Origin: Virgibacillus ihumii
Lineage (GTDB): Bacteria; Bacillota; Bacilli; Bacillales; Amphibacillaceae
Length of the DNA stretch: 64,000 nucleotides
Direction of reading: 5' to 3'
Assembly: GCF_902726655.1 (NCBI RefSeq)
Contig: NZ_CACVAN010000001.1
Coordinates: 2,666,001-2,730,000, forward strand
The notes under the pieces were generated by a model, which saw only the letters and a list, made by a program, of their open reading frames with translations, did not search any database and was not told where the DNA came from. The position numbers and the translations under genes were made by a program. Positions 29,595-42,267 of this stretch are shown in pieces (the first letter of the stretch is position 1; the number at the start of each line of letters is the position of its first letter).

Positions 29595-32084
29595 ATGGCG
29601 GATCAACAACGTCCGAGTGTTACGGAAATAAATATAGGTAAGGAAATGCGCACATCGTTCCTGGATTATGCAATGAGTGTCATTGTATCTCGTGCCCTGC
29701 CGGATGTTCGGGATGGAATGAAACCGGTGCATCGCAGAATTTTATATGCCATGAATGATCTGGGAATGCATTCAGATAAGGCACATAAAAAGTCTGCGCG
29801 TATTGTCGGGGAAGTTATCGGTAAATATCACCCGCATGGCGACTCAGCTGTGTATGAAGCAATGGTCCGGATGGCACAGGATTTCAGCTACCGGAACCCG
29901 CTTGTTGACGGGCATGGGAATTTTGGTTCCGTCGACGGTGATTCAGCAGCGGCAATGCGTTATACCGAAGCCCGCATGTCAAAAATTTCAATGGAACTTT
30001 TGCGTGATATCAGCAAGGATACGATTGACTATCAGGATAACTATGATGGTACAGAACAGGAACCGCTTGTATTCCCTGCCCGTTTTCCAAACTTGCTTGT
30101 TAATGGAACGTCCGGAATTGCGGTAGGAATGGCCACCAATATTCCGCCACATAACCTGGGAGAAACAATTGATGCCGTTTTGGCCGTCAGCCGCAATCCG
30201 GAAATCACCATTGATGAACTGATGGAAAATTACATACATGGTCCGGATTTCCCTACATCAGGTGAAATTCTTGGGAGGAGCGGTATCCGAAGGGCGTATG
30301 AAAAAGGAAAAGGATCGATTACCATTCGGGCAAAAACTGAAATTGAGGAACATGCGAATGGTAAATCAACGATTATCGCGACCGAACTGCCATATCAGGT
30401 AAATAAGGCAAGACTGATTGAAAAAATAGCTGAGCTTGTCCGAGAGAAGCGAATAGATGGCATTACCGATCTCCGGGATGAGTCCGACCGTACCGGACTC
30501 CGTGTTGTTATCGAACTTCGCCGCGATGTGAATCCAAATGTTGTTCTGAATAACTTATACAAATATACGGCACTGCAAACCACTTTTGGTATCAATATGC
30601 TGGCGCTTGTGGCCGGCAAGCCAGAAGTTTTGACCATTAAACAATGTCTGGAATACTATCTTGAGCACCAAAAAGAAATTATCAAAAGACGGACAGCTTT
30701 CGAATTACGTAAAGCCGAGGCCCGTGCACATATTCTGGAAGGCTTACGTATTGCACTTGATCACCTTGATGAGGTAATTGAGTTAATCCGTAATTCCAAG
30801 ACTGCGGATATTGCGCGTGATGGTCTGATGGAACGGTTCGGACTGTCAGAGAAACAATCACAGGCAATCCTGGATATGCGATTGCAGCGATTAACGGGTC
30901 TCGAACGGGAAAAAATTGAAAATGAATACGACGACCTGATTAAACTGATTGACGAATTGAAAGCCATTTTGGCCAGCGAAGAAAAAGTTCTGGAAATAAT
31001 CCGGGAAGAACTGACAGCGATTAAAGAAAAATATAATGATTCCCGTCGGACTGAAATTGTTGTAGGCGGTGCTGACTTCATTGAGGATGAAGATTTGATT
31101 CCGGTTGAGAACATCGTTATAACACTCACCCATAAAGGATATATAAAACGCCTGCCAGCCTCCACATATCGCACCCAAAAACGCGGGGGCCGCGGTATTC
31201 AGGGAATGGGGACAAACGAAGATGACTTTGTTGAACATCTCGTATCGACATCGACTCACGATACGATTCTTTTCTTTACAAACAAAGGGAAAGTTTATCG
31301 TGCGAAAGGATATGAGGTTCCAGAATTCAGTAGGACGGCAAAAGGGATTCCAATCATTAATCTGCTTCAGATTGAAAAAGATGAATGGATTAACGCCGTT
31401 ATTTCGGCAAGTGAATTCAGTGAAGATTGGTATTTGTTCTTTACGACCAAACACGGAATTTCCAAACGTACGCAACTGTCTCAGTTTGCCAACATCCGAA
31501 AAGGCGGTCTGATTGCGGTAGGACTTCGTGAGGGAGATGAACTGATTTCCGTTCGCATGACTGACGGTATGAAAGATATTATGATTGGTACGAGAAACGG
31601 TTATTTGATTCGTTTTCCGGAAGATCAGGTCCGTTCCATGGGAAGAACCGCAGCAGGTGTGCGCGGTATTTCACTAAGGGGTAATGATGAAGTTATTTCC
31701 ATGGAAATATTGGAGAAAGGTCTGCAGGTGCTTCATGTCACTCATAAAGGTGTTGGTAAACGTACGCCTGAGGATCAATATCGGGTTACCAACCGTGGCG
31801 GTAAAGGTATTTTCACCTGTAAACTTTCAAGTTCGGACCATGTAGCTGCAGTTAAAGCTGTAACAGGCGAAGAAGATATTATGCTGATTACCGTTGCCGG
31901 TGTGCTAATACGTATCCCGGTTTCAGGAATTTCCCAAACCGGCAGAAATACGATGGGCGTCAAACTTATACGGCTGCATGAAGAAGAAGAAGTTGCGACA
32001 GTAGCAAAAGTTGAACCGGATGAAGATGAATCTGCGCATGAGGAAGCAGATGAAACAACAGAATCAGATGAAAATGAAACGTAA
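29595..32084 (+). CDS. gyrA: DNA gyrase subunit A
   Basis: Breakage-reunion subunit. 829 residues from the ATG at 29,595, with TGGAGGT 8 bases upstream; the longer frame to 29,568 runs into the repeat. [21 protein letters not shown] and [22 protein letters not shown] form the quinolone-resistance region; the catalytic Tyr is in [11 protein letters not shown] (about 122). The GyrA box QKRGGRGIQ is present in the C-terminal pinwheel, confirming gyrase rather than topoisomerase IV. Acidic tail rich in Glu/Asp. Confidence 0.99.
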   Translation: MADQQRPSVTEINIGKEMRTSFLDYAMSVIVSRALPDVRDGMKPVHRRILYAMNDLGMHSDKAHKKSARIVGEVIGKYHPHGDSAVYEAMVRMAQDFSYRNPLVDGHGNFGSVDGDSAAAMRYTEARMSKISMELLRDISKDTIDYQDNYDGTEQEPLVFPARFPNLLVNGTSGIAVGMATNIPPHNLGETIDAVLAVSRNPEITIDELMENYIHGPDFPTSGEILGRSGIRRAYEKGKGSITIRAKTEIEEHANGKSTIIATELPYQVNKARLIEKIAELVREKRIDGITDLRDESDRTGLRVVIELRRDVNPNVVLNNLYKYTALQTTFGINMLALVAGKPEVLTIKQCLEYYLEHQKEIIKRRTAFELRKAEARAHILEGLRIALDHLDEVIELIRNSKTADIARDGLMERFGLSEKQSQAILDMRLQRLTGLEREKIENEYDDLIKLIDELKAILASEEKVLEIIREELTAIKEKYNDSRRTEIVVGGADFIEDEDLIPVENIVITLTHKGYIKRLPASTYRTQKRGGRGIQGMGTNEDDFVEHLVSTSTHDTILFFTNKGKVYRAKGYEVPEFSRTAKGIPIINLLQIEKDEWINAVISASEFSEDWYLFFTTKHGISKRTQLSQFANIRKGGLIAVGLREGDELISVRMTDGMKDIMIGTRNGYLIRFPEDQVRSMGRTAAGVRGISLRGNDEVISMEILEKGLQVLHVTHKGVGKRTPEDQYRVTNRGGKGIFTCKLSSSDHVAAVKAVTGEEDIMLITVAGVLIRIPVSGISQTGRNTMGVKLIRLHEEEEVATVAKVEPDEDESAHEEADETTESDENET

Positions 32085-32252
32085 TGGTTTCCAGTTCGTA
32101 TAATGTAGGTGGCATGCAAGGAATATTTATTCTTTGGTGTCACTTTTTTATAGCCGGAAAAATAAAATATCGGTAGAAATACTGTTCTTCCTGAAAGAAC
32201 TAAAAACTTCGACGATATTATTCACATGAAAAATTTTGAAGGACCGATGCAG

Positions 32253-32975
32253 ATGACTACTTATGATGAAAAAGCTAAGGTTGAACTGATTGAATGGCGC
32301 AAAAAAATGGCTAAAGATTCAACATTTATCAACCAGCTTGCCAAAAAGGCGCAAAACAAAATTAATGAAAAAATTCCGGAGCGGGCTCATAGGGTAATCA
32401 CAGAAAGTATCAAGAAAATGGTCCAGGCAACTTTGATTGGTTCGGAGTATACGGTCAGACCGCCGCAGGATCCACCGGGGACACTTGAGTCTAAAGAAAA
32501 GCTTGTTTTGGAACGTAAAGAAGTATACAAACGGACGGCTGCTGCTGAGGGCGCCGGAACAGGTGCAGGCGGCATATTGCTTGGGTTTGTTGATTTCCCG
32601 CTGCTGCTGTCCATCAAGATGCGTTTTCTGTTTGAAACGGCTGCCCTGTATGGGTATGATGTGAAAGACTATAAGGAACGGTTGTTTATTTTACACATTT
32701 TTCAGCTGGCATTCTCCAGTGACCGCTATCGTGAGGAAACCTTCCGAACAATTGAAAATTGGCGGCAAAAAAAAGAAGAACTTGCTGAATGGGATTGGCG
32801 GGTTTTTCAGCAGGAGTACCGCGATTATATTGATTTTGTAAAAATGCTTCAGCTGGTGCCGGGAATCGGTGCAGTTATCGGAGCGTATGCCAATTACAAT
32901 TTATTGGATCATCTTGGTGAAACCGCAATGAATTGCTACCGGCTGCGTTATTTTCTTGAGCCTGGATCCAATTGA
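32253..32975 (+). CDS. EcsC family protein
   Basis: About 241 residues. The Gly-rich membrane-like segment GAGTGAGGILLGFVDFPLLL and IKMRFLFETAALYGYD, plus LVPGIGAVIGAYANYNLLDH near the C-terminus, are the EcsC-family signatures. EcsC proteins are poorly understood; the founding member is linked to an ABC exporter in B. subtilis. I prefer the ATG at 32,253 (GAAGGA 9 bases upstream) over earlier ones. The 3' end overlaps the convergent yaaC by 28 bases. Confidence 0.85.
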   Translation: MTTYDEKAKVELIEWRKKMAKDSTFINQLAKKAQNKINEKIPERAHRVITESIKKMVQATLIGSEYTVRPPQDPPGTLESKEKLVLERKEVYKRTAAAEGAGTGAGGILLGFVDFPLLLSIKMRFLFETAALYGYDVKDYKERLFILHIFQLAFSSDRYREETFRTIENWRQKKEELAEWDWRVFQQEYRDYIDFVKMLQLVPGIGAVIGAYANYNLLDHLGETAMNCYRLRYFLEPGSN

Positions 32976-33916
32976 TCCAGTAATTCTTTGCCCACCAGGA
33001 ATGGCACTTTCTCAGCAGTGACTTGAAGGAAGTGCCGGATAAACGGGAAATCGGCCTCTGCTTTGGAAGTGAGCAATTCCCCCCACCATTCCGTTTCATA
33101 GCGGCTGACCATGCTCAAGTTATACAGCAGCAAATAATGGATCAGCAGTTCGGGAAGTGCAATGAAATGTTCTCTGTTATGAGGAAAATAAATAGTTTCC
33201 GCTCCAGGGTCAATAAAAAAAGGACTGGATGCTTCATGAACAGGTGCTGATAACACCATTTCCATATATCCGGAAACAGTATGAACGTGGGCCAGCCCCG
33301 GAACATGCTTTTTAATTCGTTTAATGAATGCTGTCTGGGTCAGGTTATAGCTGTCAAGGAGTGTTTCCGGGAAATACATTTGATCAGAATCTGTCTTCCC
33401 CACTGCCGTCAACTTTTGCGAATGGTTGAAAGTAAACAGCTGGTTCAGTTCTGGAATGAGGGAAAATAATTGTTCCATCCTGATTTTTTCAAACGGAAAT
33501 GTCCCGACGGCGTATAAATATTTTGCCAGGTAAGGAAACAAACCATTGTGCTGTATTTTGACTTCATCCTGTAAAAAGGTATAGTTCTTTTTTTTTCGTT
33601 TTCGTGTCGAAACTCCGTGTGCGAGTACTGCTGTTGTTTCGGGATAGTTCGGTCTTTTTGTCAAAAGACAAGCTTTGCACAAATGAGTCATCCCGTAAAA
33701 TAATAAAACCGGCATCAGCAGTATATCCGCATCCCGTGCGTTTGTCAGAAATCGTCTGCCATGGTCGATGTAATGCATCAGTGCACTTGCATTCTCATAA
33801 CTCTTCGTTTCAGCTTCGGGCTGATTTTGTCGTCTGTAGCATTGCAGCAAATAATCAAATGCCGTTTCCTGTGACTGCAAATATGTAAATAATAACGAAA
33901 TATCTTGTTTATTCAT
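32948..33916 (-). CDS. yaaC: YaaC family protein
   Basis: About 322 residues, soluble and His/Tyr-rich. The layout (TYLQSQETAFDYLLQCY, then LLMPVLLFYGMTHLCKACLL, TAVLAHGVSTRKRKK, and YLLLYNLSMVSRYETEWWGEL) matches YaaC, a conserved Bacillaceae protein of unknown function. Opposite orientation to guaB next door, as in B. subtilis. The ATG at 33,916 is 6 bases from GGGGG; ATG 33,919 is also possible. Confidence 0.85.
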   Translation of the reverse strand: MNKQDISLLFTYLQSQETAFDYLLQCYRRQNQPEAETKSYENASALMHYIDHGRRFLTNARDADILLMPVLLFYGMTHLCKACLLTKRPNYPETTAVLAHGVSTRKRKKKNYTFLQDEVKIQHNGLFPYLAKYLYAVGTFPFEKIRMEQLFSLIPELNQLFTFNHSQKLTAVGKTDSDQMYFPETLLDSYNLTQTAFIKRIKKHVPGLAHVHTVSGYMEMVLSAPVHEASSPFFIDPGAETIYFPHNREHFIALPELLIHYLLLYNLSMVSRYETEWWGELLTSKAEADFPFIRHFLQVTAEKVPFLVGKELLDQLDPGSRK

Positions 33917-33983
33917 CATTTTCCCCCATAATCTATTCAAATATTTTGAATCTATTTTCTTTTTTCATGACCTGATTATCCTG

Positions 33984-34012
33984 TTGAAAAAGCGCGTTTG
34001 TTGGCGTATTGT
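33984..34012 (+). promoter_or_regulatory. Promoter of guaB
   Basis: TTGAAA (33,984-33,989), 17-base spacer, TATTGT (34,007-34,012); each hexamer is one base off consensus. The leader then holds a small hairpin ATGATT-TAT-AATCAT before AGGAGGAGG. Confidence 0.65.
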
Positions 34013-34085
34013 ATATAACAATAGAAACATGTATAGTTTGGCCCATTTGATGATTTATAATCATTTAACAATATATAATTAATGA

Positions 34086-35573
<1,488 letters not shown>

Positions 35574-35672
35574 TTTTTTGAAGAAAATGCCGGATTCGCC
35601 GAATAAGTGTAAAGCTTGCTTTAAAAGGGTTTCGAATTAAAAATAGTATAATTTATCTATGAAGTTTTCTAA

Positions 35673-35700
35673 GATGGGGATAATTCCCCGTCTATTTTTT
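35673..35700 (+). terminator. Terminator after guaB
   Basis: GATGGGG / CCCCGTC (one G-U pair) with 6-base loop, then TATTTTTT. Confidence 0.8.
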
Positions 35701-35789
35701 CATTATTTTTTATGGTAAAATATCAAAGTGCTTCCTATTTTACTAGAAAAGAAGTATAAAAATCATTTTATGTTGGAGGTTAAAGAAAA

Positions 35790-37127
35790 GTGAAACATAC
35801 GCTACAAAAAGGATTGTTATTTTTACTGATTGCAGTTTTTATGATGACTGCAGTTATTGCACAGCCATTTTCTGCACAGGCAGCAGGATCGTTAAACATA
35901 GAAGCAGAATCAGCTATTTTGGTTGATGCTGAGACAGGAAAAATAGTATATGCTAAAAATCCTGATATGAAATTGCCTCCAGCAAGTATGACCAAAATGA
36001 TGACTGAATATTTAGTGTTGGAAGCCATTCAATCCGGTCAAATTAGCTGGGATACAACGACTCAAGTCAGTGATTACGCCTACAGTATCTCTGCTGACCC
36101 AACTTTTTCGGGAATCGGCCTGACGAAGGGCAAACCATATAAAGTGAAAGATTTATATAAAGCGATGGCAATCTTTTCAGATAACGGTGCAACAATTGCA
36201 CTTGCAGAACTGGTTGCCGGCTCTGAAGGCGAATTTGTTAAAATGATGAATAAGAAAGCAGAGGAAATGGGCTTACCCGATTATAAATTTGTAAATTCCA
36301 CCGGACTATCAAATGAATGGCTCGGTGATAATGTTCCAAAAGGTACCGATCCGAATGCAAACAACTTACTTTCAGCAAGGTCAGCAGCCCTGCTTGCGTA
36401 CAATTTGATTAAGGATCATCCGGAAGCAATGGAATATACAAGTATGACTGAAACAAAATTTGAAGGCTATAAAGTGGAAAATCTGAACTGGATGCTTCCA
36501 CATAAAGCAACATACCTGAAACAGTTTAAATATGAAGGAGTAGACGGACTGAAAACCGGCTACACTGACCTTGCCGGATATTGTTTCACCGGAACTGTTG
36601 AGAAAAATGGTCAGCGATTTATTTCGGTTGTGATGAAAACAGACAGTAAAGGCGAACGTTTTCAGGAAACGGAAAAATTGTACGATTATGCGTTCAATAA
36701 TTTTGAAACAAAAGAAGTATTCTCGAAAGGTTACCAGCTGAAAGATAAATCTGTTATTCCGGTTTCCAAAGGAAAGAAAGATACTGTTGAAATAGCCACA
36801 AAAGCAGCATTTAAGGCCCCTGTTAAACAGGGAGAAGATAAGAAATACAGCATTAAATATCATATAAATAAAGAAAAACTGAATAAAAACGGTGAACTTA
36901 AGGCCCCAGTTGAAAAAGGCGAAAAAATAGGGACCGCTGAACTTGTTTACAATGGCAATGCGGATTACGGTTATATCTTTCCCGATCAAAATAAACAAAC
37001 TGTTGCGTTAGTCGCACAGGAAAAAGTGGAGAAAGATAACTGGTTCATGCTTACATTAGGATCCATTGGAAGTTTCTTCTCCAATTTATTCGGTTCGATC
37101 GTGGATACTGTAAAAGGATGGTTTTAA
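35790..37127 (+). CDS. dacA: D-alanyl-D-alanine carboxypeptidase (PBP5)
   Basis: Low-molecular-weight penicillin-binding protein trimming stem peptides. 445 residues: signal peptide ending near AQA (about 31), catalytic S66-MTK-K69, SDN in IFSDNGATIA, and KTG in VDGLKTGYTD. The C-terminal beta domain is followed by an amphipathic helix (SFFSNLFGSIVDTVKGWF) for membrane attachment. guaB-dacA-pdxST is the standard order. Confidence 0.97.
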   Translation: MKHTLQKGLLFLLIAVFMMTAVIAQPFSAQAAGSLNIEAESAILVDAETGKIVYAKNPDMKLPPASMTKMMTEYLVLEAIQSGQISWDTTTQVSDYAYSISADPTFSGIGLTKGKPYKVKDLYKAMAIFSDNGATIALAELVAGSEGEFVKMMNKKAEEMGLPDYKFVNSTGLSNEWLGDNVPKGTDPNANNLLSARSAALLAYNLIKDHPEAMEYTSMTETKFEGYKVENLNWMLPHKATYLKQFKYEGVDGLKTGYTDLAGYCFTGTVEKNGQRFISVVMKTDSKGERFQETEKLYDYAFNNFETKEVFSKGYQLKDKSVIPVSKGKKDTVEIATKAAFKAPVKQGEDKKYSIKYHINKEKLNKNGELKAPVEKGEKIGTAELVYNGNADYGYIFPDQNKQTVALVAQEKVEKDNWFMLTLGSIGSFFSNLFGSIVDTVKGWF

Positions 37128-37163
37128 CGTAAAAGAATTTAAATATACCGAGGGGGAAATAAA

Positions 37164-38048
37164 ATGACAAATACAGGTACTGATCGCGTTAAACGTGGTA
37201 TGGCAGAAATGCAAAAGGGCGGCGTCATTATGGACGTTGTCAATGCGGAACAAGCTAAAATTGCTGAGGAAGCCGGTGCAGTAGCGGTAATGGCTCTGGA
37301 GCGGGTTCCATCCGATATTCGTGCTGCCGGCGGGGTTGCCCGCATGGCAAGTCCGGAAGTTACCGAGGAAGTCCTGAATGCGGTATCCATTCCGGTTATG
37401 GCAAAGGCACGAATCGGCCATATTGTTGAAGCTCGTGTTCTTGAAGCAATGGGTGTTGACTATATCGATGAAAGTGAAGTATTGACGCCTGCTGACGAGG
37501 AGTTTCATTTAAAGAAATCCGATTATACAGTACCATTTGTTTGCGGCTGCCGTAACCTGGGTGAAGCTGCCCGCCGTATTGGCGAAGGTGCTTCCATGTT
37601 GCGTACAAAAGGTGAACCAGGTACAGGGAATATTGTTGAGGCTGTCCGCCATATGCGCCAGGTACAATCGGAAATACGGAAGCTGACGTCGATGTCAGAA
37701 GATGAAGTCATGACATTCGCAAAAGAAATCGGTGCGCCATATAACCTGTTACTGGAAATTAAGGAAGAAGGCCGCCTGCCAGTAGTGAACTTTGCAGCCG
37801 GTGGTGTGGCAACGCCAGCTGATGCGGCATTAATGATGCAGCTCGGTGCGGATGGTGTATTTGTCGGATCCGGAATTTTTAAATCAAATAATCCGGAAAA
37901 ATTCGCAAAAGCTATTGTTGAAGCGACAACACATTATACCGATTATCAATTGATTGGCGAACTTTCCAAAGGTCTGGGTACTGCAATGAAGGGTCTGGAA
38001 ATGAGTACATTGGAACCTCATGACCGCATGCAGGATCGCAGCGAATAA
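37164..38048 (+). CDS. pdxS: Pyridoxal 5'-phosphate synthase, synthase subunit
   Basis: Makes PLP from ribose 5-phosphate, glyceraldehyde 3-phosphate and ammonia from PdxT. 294 residues, the exact family length. (beta/alpha)8 barrel with [20 protein letters not shown] and [64 protein letters not shown] lies before the ATG. Confidence 0.98.
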   Translation: MTNTGTDRVKRGMAEMQKGGVIMDVVNAEQAKIAEEAGAVAVMALERVPSDIRAAGGVARMASPEVTEEVLNAVSIPVMAKARIGHIVEARVLEAMGVDYIDESEVLTPADEEFHLKKSDYTVPFVCGCRNLGEAARRIGEGASMLRTKGEPGTGNIVEAVRHMRQVQSEIRKLTSMSEDEVMTFAKEIGAPYNLLLEIKEEGRLPVVNFAAGGVATPADAALMMQLGADGVFVGSGIFKSNNPEKFAKAIVEATTHYTDYQLIGELSKGLGTAMKGLEMSTLEPHDRMQDRSE

Positions 38049-38064
38049 GAAAGAAGGAATTACG

Positions 38065-38655
38065 ATGACTGCAATAGGTGTACTCGCATTACAAGGGGCT
38101 GTGCGCGAACATATCCGTTCAATAGAAGAAGCAGGTGCACAAGGTGTTGAAATTAAGCGTAAGGAGCAGCTTGATGCAATTGATGGGCTGATTCTTCCCG
38201 GCGGTGAAAGTACAACGATGCGCCGGCTGATTGACAGCTATGACTTTTTTGAGGCAATCCGGGAATTTGGCAACCAGGGTAAACCTATATTTGGCACATG
38301 TGCCGGCCTGATTTTGATGGCTAGTGAAATTGAAGGGCAGGAAAGTGCTCATTTAGGTTTAATGAATATGAAGGTTGCCCGTAATGCATTTGGCCGTCAG
38401 GTCGCCAGTTTTGAAGCGGATTTGTCGGTGAAACACATTGGTGAACATGTCAATGCAATATTTATCCGGGCACCGTATATAGTGGATGCCGAGCCTGAGG
38501 TAGACGTACTTGCATCGTATCAGGACCGTATTGTAGCGGCACAACAGGGAAATTATTTGTGCACGGCATTTCATCCTGAATTGACCGATGATAATCGTTT
38601 TATTGAATATTTTGCCCAAATGGTGGAACAATCGTTAAAAACACTTGCATCTTAG
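38065..38655 (+). CDS. pdxT: Pyridoxal 5'-phosphate synthase, glutaminase subunit
   Basis: Class I glutaminase feeding ammonia to PdxS. 196 residues: [24 protein letters not shown], nucleophile Cys in [11 protein letters not shown], and His-Glu in AFHPELTDD. The ATG at 38,065 is 6 bases from GAAGGA; the longer frame to 38,020 overlaps pdxS and is rejected. Co-transcribed with pdxS. Confidence 0.97.
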   Translation: MTAIGVLALQGAVREHIRSIEEAGAQGVEIKRKEQLDAIDGLILPGGESTTMRRLIDSYDFFEAIREFGNQGKPIFGTCAGLILMASEIEGQESAHLGLMNMKVARNAFGRQVASFEADLSVKHIGEHVNAIFIRAPYIVDAEPEVDVLASYQDRIVAAQQGNYLCTAFHPELTDDNRFIEYFAQMVEQSLKTLAS

Positions 38656-38701
38656 CAGGTAATTGGGTATGATATATCATAATATATGATCAGTTATGCA
38701 A

Positions 38702-38930
38702 GGAATTAGTACCCGGAATGCTTATTGAAGAGAGTCGGTGGCGGCTGAAAACCGATATAGGCATTGTGGAGAATCCATCCTTAAACTGGTTTGCTGAACA
38801 ATGGAGTAGGCAAACCCGGTTAACAGCCGTTATGTTTGTTCGAGCCGGAGGAGTTTTTCTCTTCAATTAGGGTGGCAACGCGGGAAGCAACACTCTCGTC
38901 CCTGTTTTATGCAGGGACGGGAGTTTTTTA
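38702..38930 (+). promoter_or_regulatory. T-box riboswitch for serS, Ser specifier
   Basis: Contains the 5' AGTA motif (about 38,708), a likely specifier TCC (Ser) at 38,774-38,776 in GAATCCA, the T-box bulge AGGGTGGCAACGCGGG (about 38,869-38,884), and a terminator CTCTCGTCCCTG/CAGGGACGGGAG with T run (38,892-38,929). Uncharged tRNA-Ser should stabilise the antiterminator and turn serS on. T-box boundaries at the 5' end are approximate. Confidence 0.9.
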
Positions 38931-38938
38931 TTTGCTAA

Positions 38939-40228
<1,290 letters not shown>

Positions 40229-40240
40229 GAAACGGATTTT

Positions 40241-40264
40241 CGGGCCACCCGGTTGTGTGGCCCG
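40241..40264 (+). terminator. Hairpin after serS, possible weak terminator
   Basis: CGGGCCAC / GTGGCCCG, 8-base loop, but the following ATGTCCATTTT has few T's. Confidence 0.45.
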
Positions 40265-40347
40265 ATGTCCATTTTATAAATAAATTCTTTGTGGAATTAT
40301 GTTTGACAATGGATGTACAGCATGATATATTAAATCTTGTCGCACAC

Positions 40348-40440
40348 GGAGGTATACCCAAGTTCGGCTGAAGGGATCGGTCTTGAAAACCGACAGGCGG
40401 GTCAAACCGCGCGGGGGTTCGAATCCCTCTACCTCCTCCA
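40348..40440 (+). tRNA. tRNA-Ser (anticodon UGA)
   Basis: Acceptor GGAGGTA pairs with TACCTCC; anticodon stem GGT-CTTGAAA-ACC puts TGA at the anticodon; a long variable arm typical of Ser and T-arm GGGGGTTCGAATCCCTC follow, with encoded CCA (40,438-40,440). The discriminator base is T (40,437), whereas tRNA-Ser normally has G73. Confidence 0.95.
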
Positions 40441-40473
40441 TTTAATGATAAGCGCATAAATTGGAGATACTTT

Positions 40474-40502
40474 AAAAATCGTTGCTTCTGCAGCGATTTT
40501 TT
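40474..40502 (+). terminator. Terminator after tRNA-Ser
   Basis: AAAAATCGTTGC / GCAGCGATTTTT (12 bp with one G-U), loop TTCT, T run. Confidence 0.8.
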
Positions 40503-40594
40503 ATATTGTCAGAGAGAAAAACACCATCGCTCCGTAATAAGACGAGGTTGTTCCAGCAAAATCATTTTTTATAATGGTATTCATTATTTAAGAG

Positions 40595-40623
40595 TTGACA
40601 TTGGCGCTATTAGCAGGTATAGT
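40595..40623 (+). promoter_or_regulatory. Strong SigA promoter of the proC T-box leader
   Basis: Consensus TTGACA (40,595-40,600), 17-base spacer, TATAGT (40,618-40,623). The transcript should start near 40,630. Confidence 0.85.
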
Positions 40624-40629
40624 ACTTGA

Positions 40630-40884
40630 AAATACAGTAAGATACGTAATAAACAGAGAAGAGGTCAGTAGCAATTTGCTTCCTGTCAGAGAGTGGAATT
40701 CATCGGCTGAAAAATTCCATCGGGTACGGCTTTTGTGAAACCTGCCTTGGAGTTGTCAGATTAACCCTGACCGCAGTCTCGCTGCGTTATGAAACCAGAG
40801 CGGGCATGTTCAGCATGTCAATGAAGGTGGTACCACGGAAACACCCCAATCCGTCCTTTAACAGGATTCGATTGGGGTGTTTTT
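40630..40884 (+). promoter_or_regulatory. T-box riboswitch for proC, Pro specifier
   Basis: AGTA motif (about 40,668), specifier CCT (Pro) at 40,741-40,743 in GAAACCTG, canonical T-box AAGGTGGTACCACGG (about 40,833-40,847), and terminator ACACCCCAATC / GATTGGGGTGT with T's (40,841-40,884). The specifier agrees with the downstream proline-biosynthesis gene. Confidence 0.93.
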
Positions 40885-40938
40885 GTTGATAAATAATTTT
40901 GTATGATAATGTTTAATTCAAAAAAGGAGGTTATGTCA

Positions 40939-41754
40939 ATGGATAAAAAAGTCGCTTTTATTGGAGCTGGTTCGATGGCTGAAGCGGTTATTTCCGGTAT
41001 AGTGCATGCAGAGATTCTGCAAAAAGAAAAGATTGTTGTAACAAACAGAAACAATAAGGAACGAATTGACCGATTGGAGCGCCGGTATCAGATACAAAGT
41101 ATTCAAGACAAAGAGAAAGTTGCTGTCGATGCTGATATTGTTGTTTTGGCTACGAAACCTTATGATCTGGAACCAGCCGTACAATCGATTAAAGAATATT
41201 TAAACCCAACTCAGCTGGTTATTTCCGTGATTGCGGGAATTTCAACCGATGATATAACAGCATTAATCGGAAATCATTCCCCTGTAATCCGGGCCATGCC
41301 CAATACCTCTGCTTCGATTGGTTATTCTGCTACAGCGTTATCCGCCGGGAAGTATGCCCGGGAAGAACATATGGCGGAGGCACAAGCATTATTTGATACG
41401 ATCGGGACAACAGTGATCGTTGAAGAAAATGATATGCATACCGTTACAGGAATTTCCGGGAGCGGGCCGGCTTATATGTACTATTTTGTCGAGGCAATGG
41501 AAAAAGCAGCAGTTGAAGCTGGACTGGACAAAAGAACTGCAATCGAACTAATCGCACAAACGGTTGTCGGTGCGGGTGAAATGCTTAAACAGTCAGGTGA
41601 AACGGCAGCATCGTTAAGAAAGAAAGTAACCAGTCCTGGCGGAACCACACAAGCCGGGCTTGAAGCACTTTCTGCCGGCGGATTTCAGGAAGCTGTTCAG
41701 GAATGTGTTAGAAATGCCCGTAAGCGGTCTATTCAGCTTGGGGAAAAGAAATAG
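40939..41754 (+). CDS. proC: Pyrroline-5-carboxylate reductase
   Basis: Last step of proline synthesis, P5C to proline with NAD(P)H. 271 residues from the ATG at 40,939 (AGGAGG 8 bases upstream; earlier in-frame starts are too close to it). Rossmann GAGSMAEAVISG (8-19), then MPNTSASIGYSATAL, and the C-terminal signature SGSGPAYMYYFVEAMEKAA and VTSPGGTTQAGLEAL. Controlled by a Pro T-box, so expression tracks proline starvation; proline is also a common compatible solute, but that link is inference. Confidence 0.97.
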   Translation: MDKKVAFIGAGSMAEAVISGIVHAEILQKEKIVVTNRNNKERIDRLERRYQIQSIQDKEKVAVDADIVVLATKPYDLEPAVQSIKEYLNPTQLVISVIAGISTDDITALIGNHSPVIRAMPNTSASIGYSATALSAGKYAREEHMAEAQALFDTIGTTVIVEENDMHTVTGISGSGPAYMYYFVEAMEKAAVEAGLDKRTAIELIAQTVVGAGEMLKQSGETAASLRKKVTSPGGTTQAGLEALSAGGFQEAVQECVRNARKRSIQLGEKK

Positions 41755-41774
41755 CCTGTTCATAACATAAATGG

Positions 41775-41813
41775 AAAAAACGCTCTTAAAATCCCATGTA
41801 AGAGCGTTTTTTT
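41775..41813 (+). terminator. Terminator after proC
   Basis: ACGCTCTTA / TAAGAGCGT with 10-base loop flanked by A and T runs (eight T). Could also serve the opposite strand. Confidence 0.88.
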
Positions 41814-42021
41814 AGCAGCTTAGAAAGTTAACTTTGTAGGTGGAATACGCGTAACAACAAAAATATTTATAGTCGAATTTTGGCATTTTCTCATAGATTA
41901 CTGCAATTTCCTCTTTATAATGATCAAAGTTTGTAACTGCTTCGTCAGCAAACATCTGCAAATCAGAAAAATCAGCTTCGACTACAATGTCTTTTTCATC
42001 CTTTTCAACAAAATCTTCCAA
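41812..42021 (-). CDS. Possible small or degraded ORF downstream of proC
   Basis: 69 codons on minus from a TTG, acidic start (EDFVEKDEKDIVVEADFSDL) and KFDYKYFCCYAYSTYK end. No Shine-Dalgarno precedes it and I recognise no family, but its composition is more protein-like than a random frame. It may be the tail of a decayed gene. The region 42,022-42,267 holds nothing else I can name. Confidence 0.3.
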   Translation of the reverse strand: MEDFVEKDEKDIVVEADFSDLQMFADEAVTNFDHYKEEIAVIYEKMPKFDYKYFCCYAYSTYKVNFLSC

Positions 42022-42267
42022 CTAAAACTATAGCTCTTTACTGTTTGGAGGTCGATGATTCATATCACTTTTTGCATATTTTTAGTTATTTGCATTATTT
42101 AAGCGTTATTAGCATTAAATATCAGAATGTGGACAATCTAACGAGTATAAGCCTGTCAAACGCCATCATATATCCAAATTTGGTTTAAAATCATATTTTT
42201 CGAAAAAGTGGGTATTTGGTAATATTAATAGTATGTATTGCTTAAAAAATCAAAGGGGGTAACAACA

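Noticed and set aside
42022..42267. Riboswitch upstream of the amino-acid receptor gene
   Set aside because: AT-rich with no T-box, lysine or other recognisable leader motif; regulation not visible.
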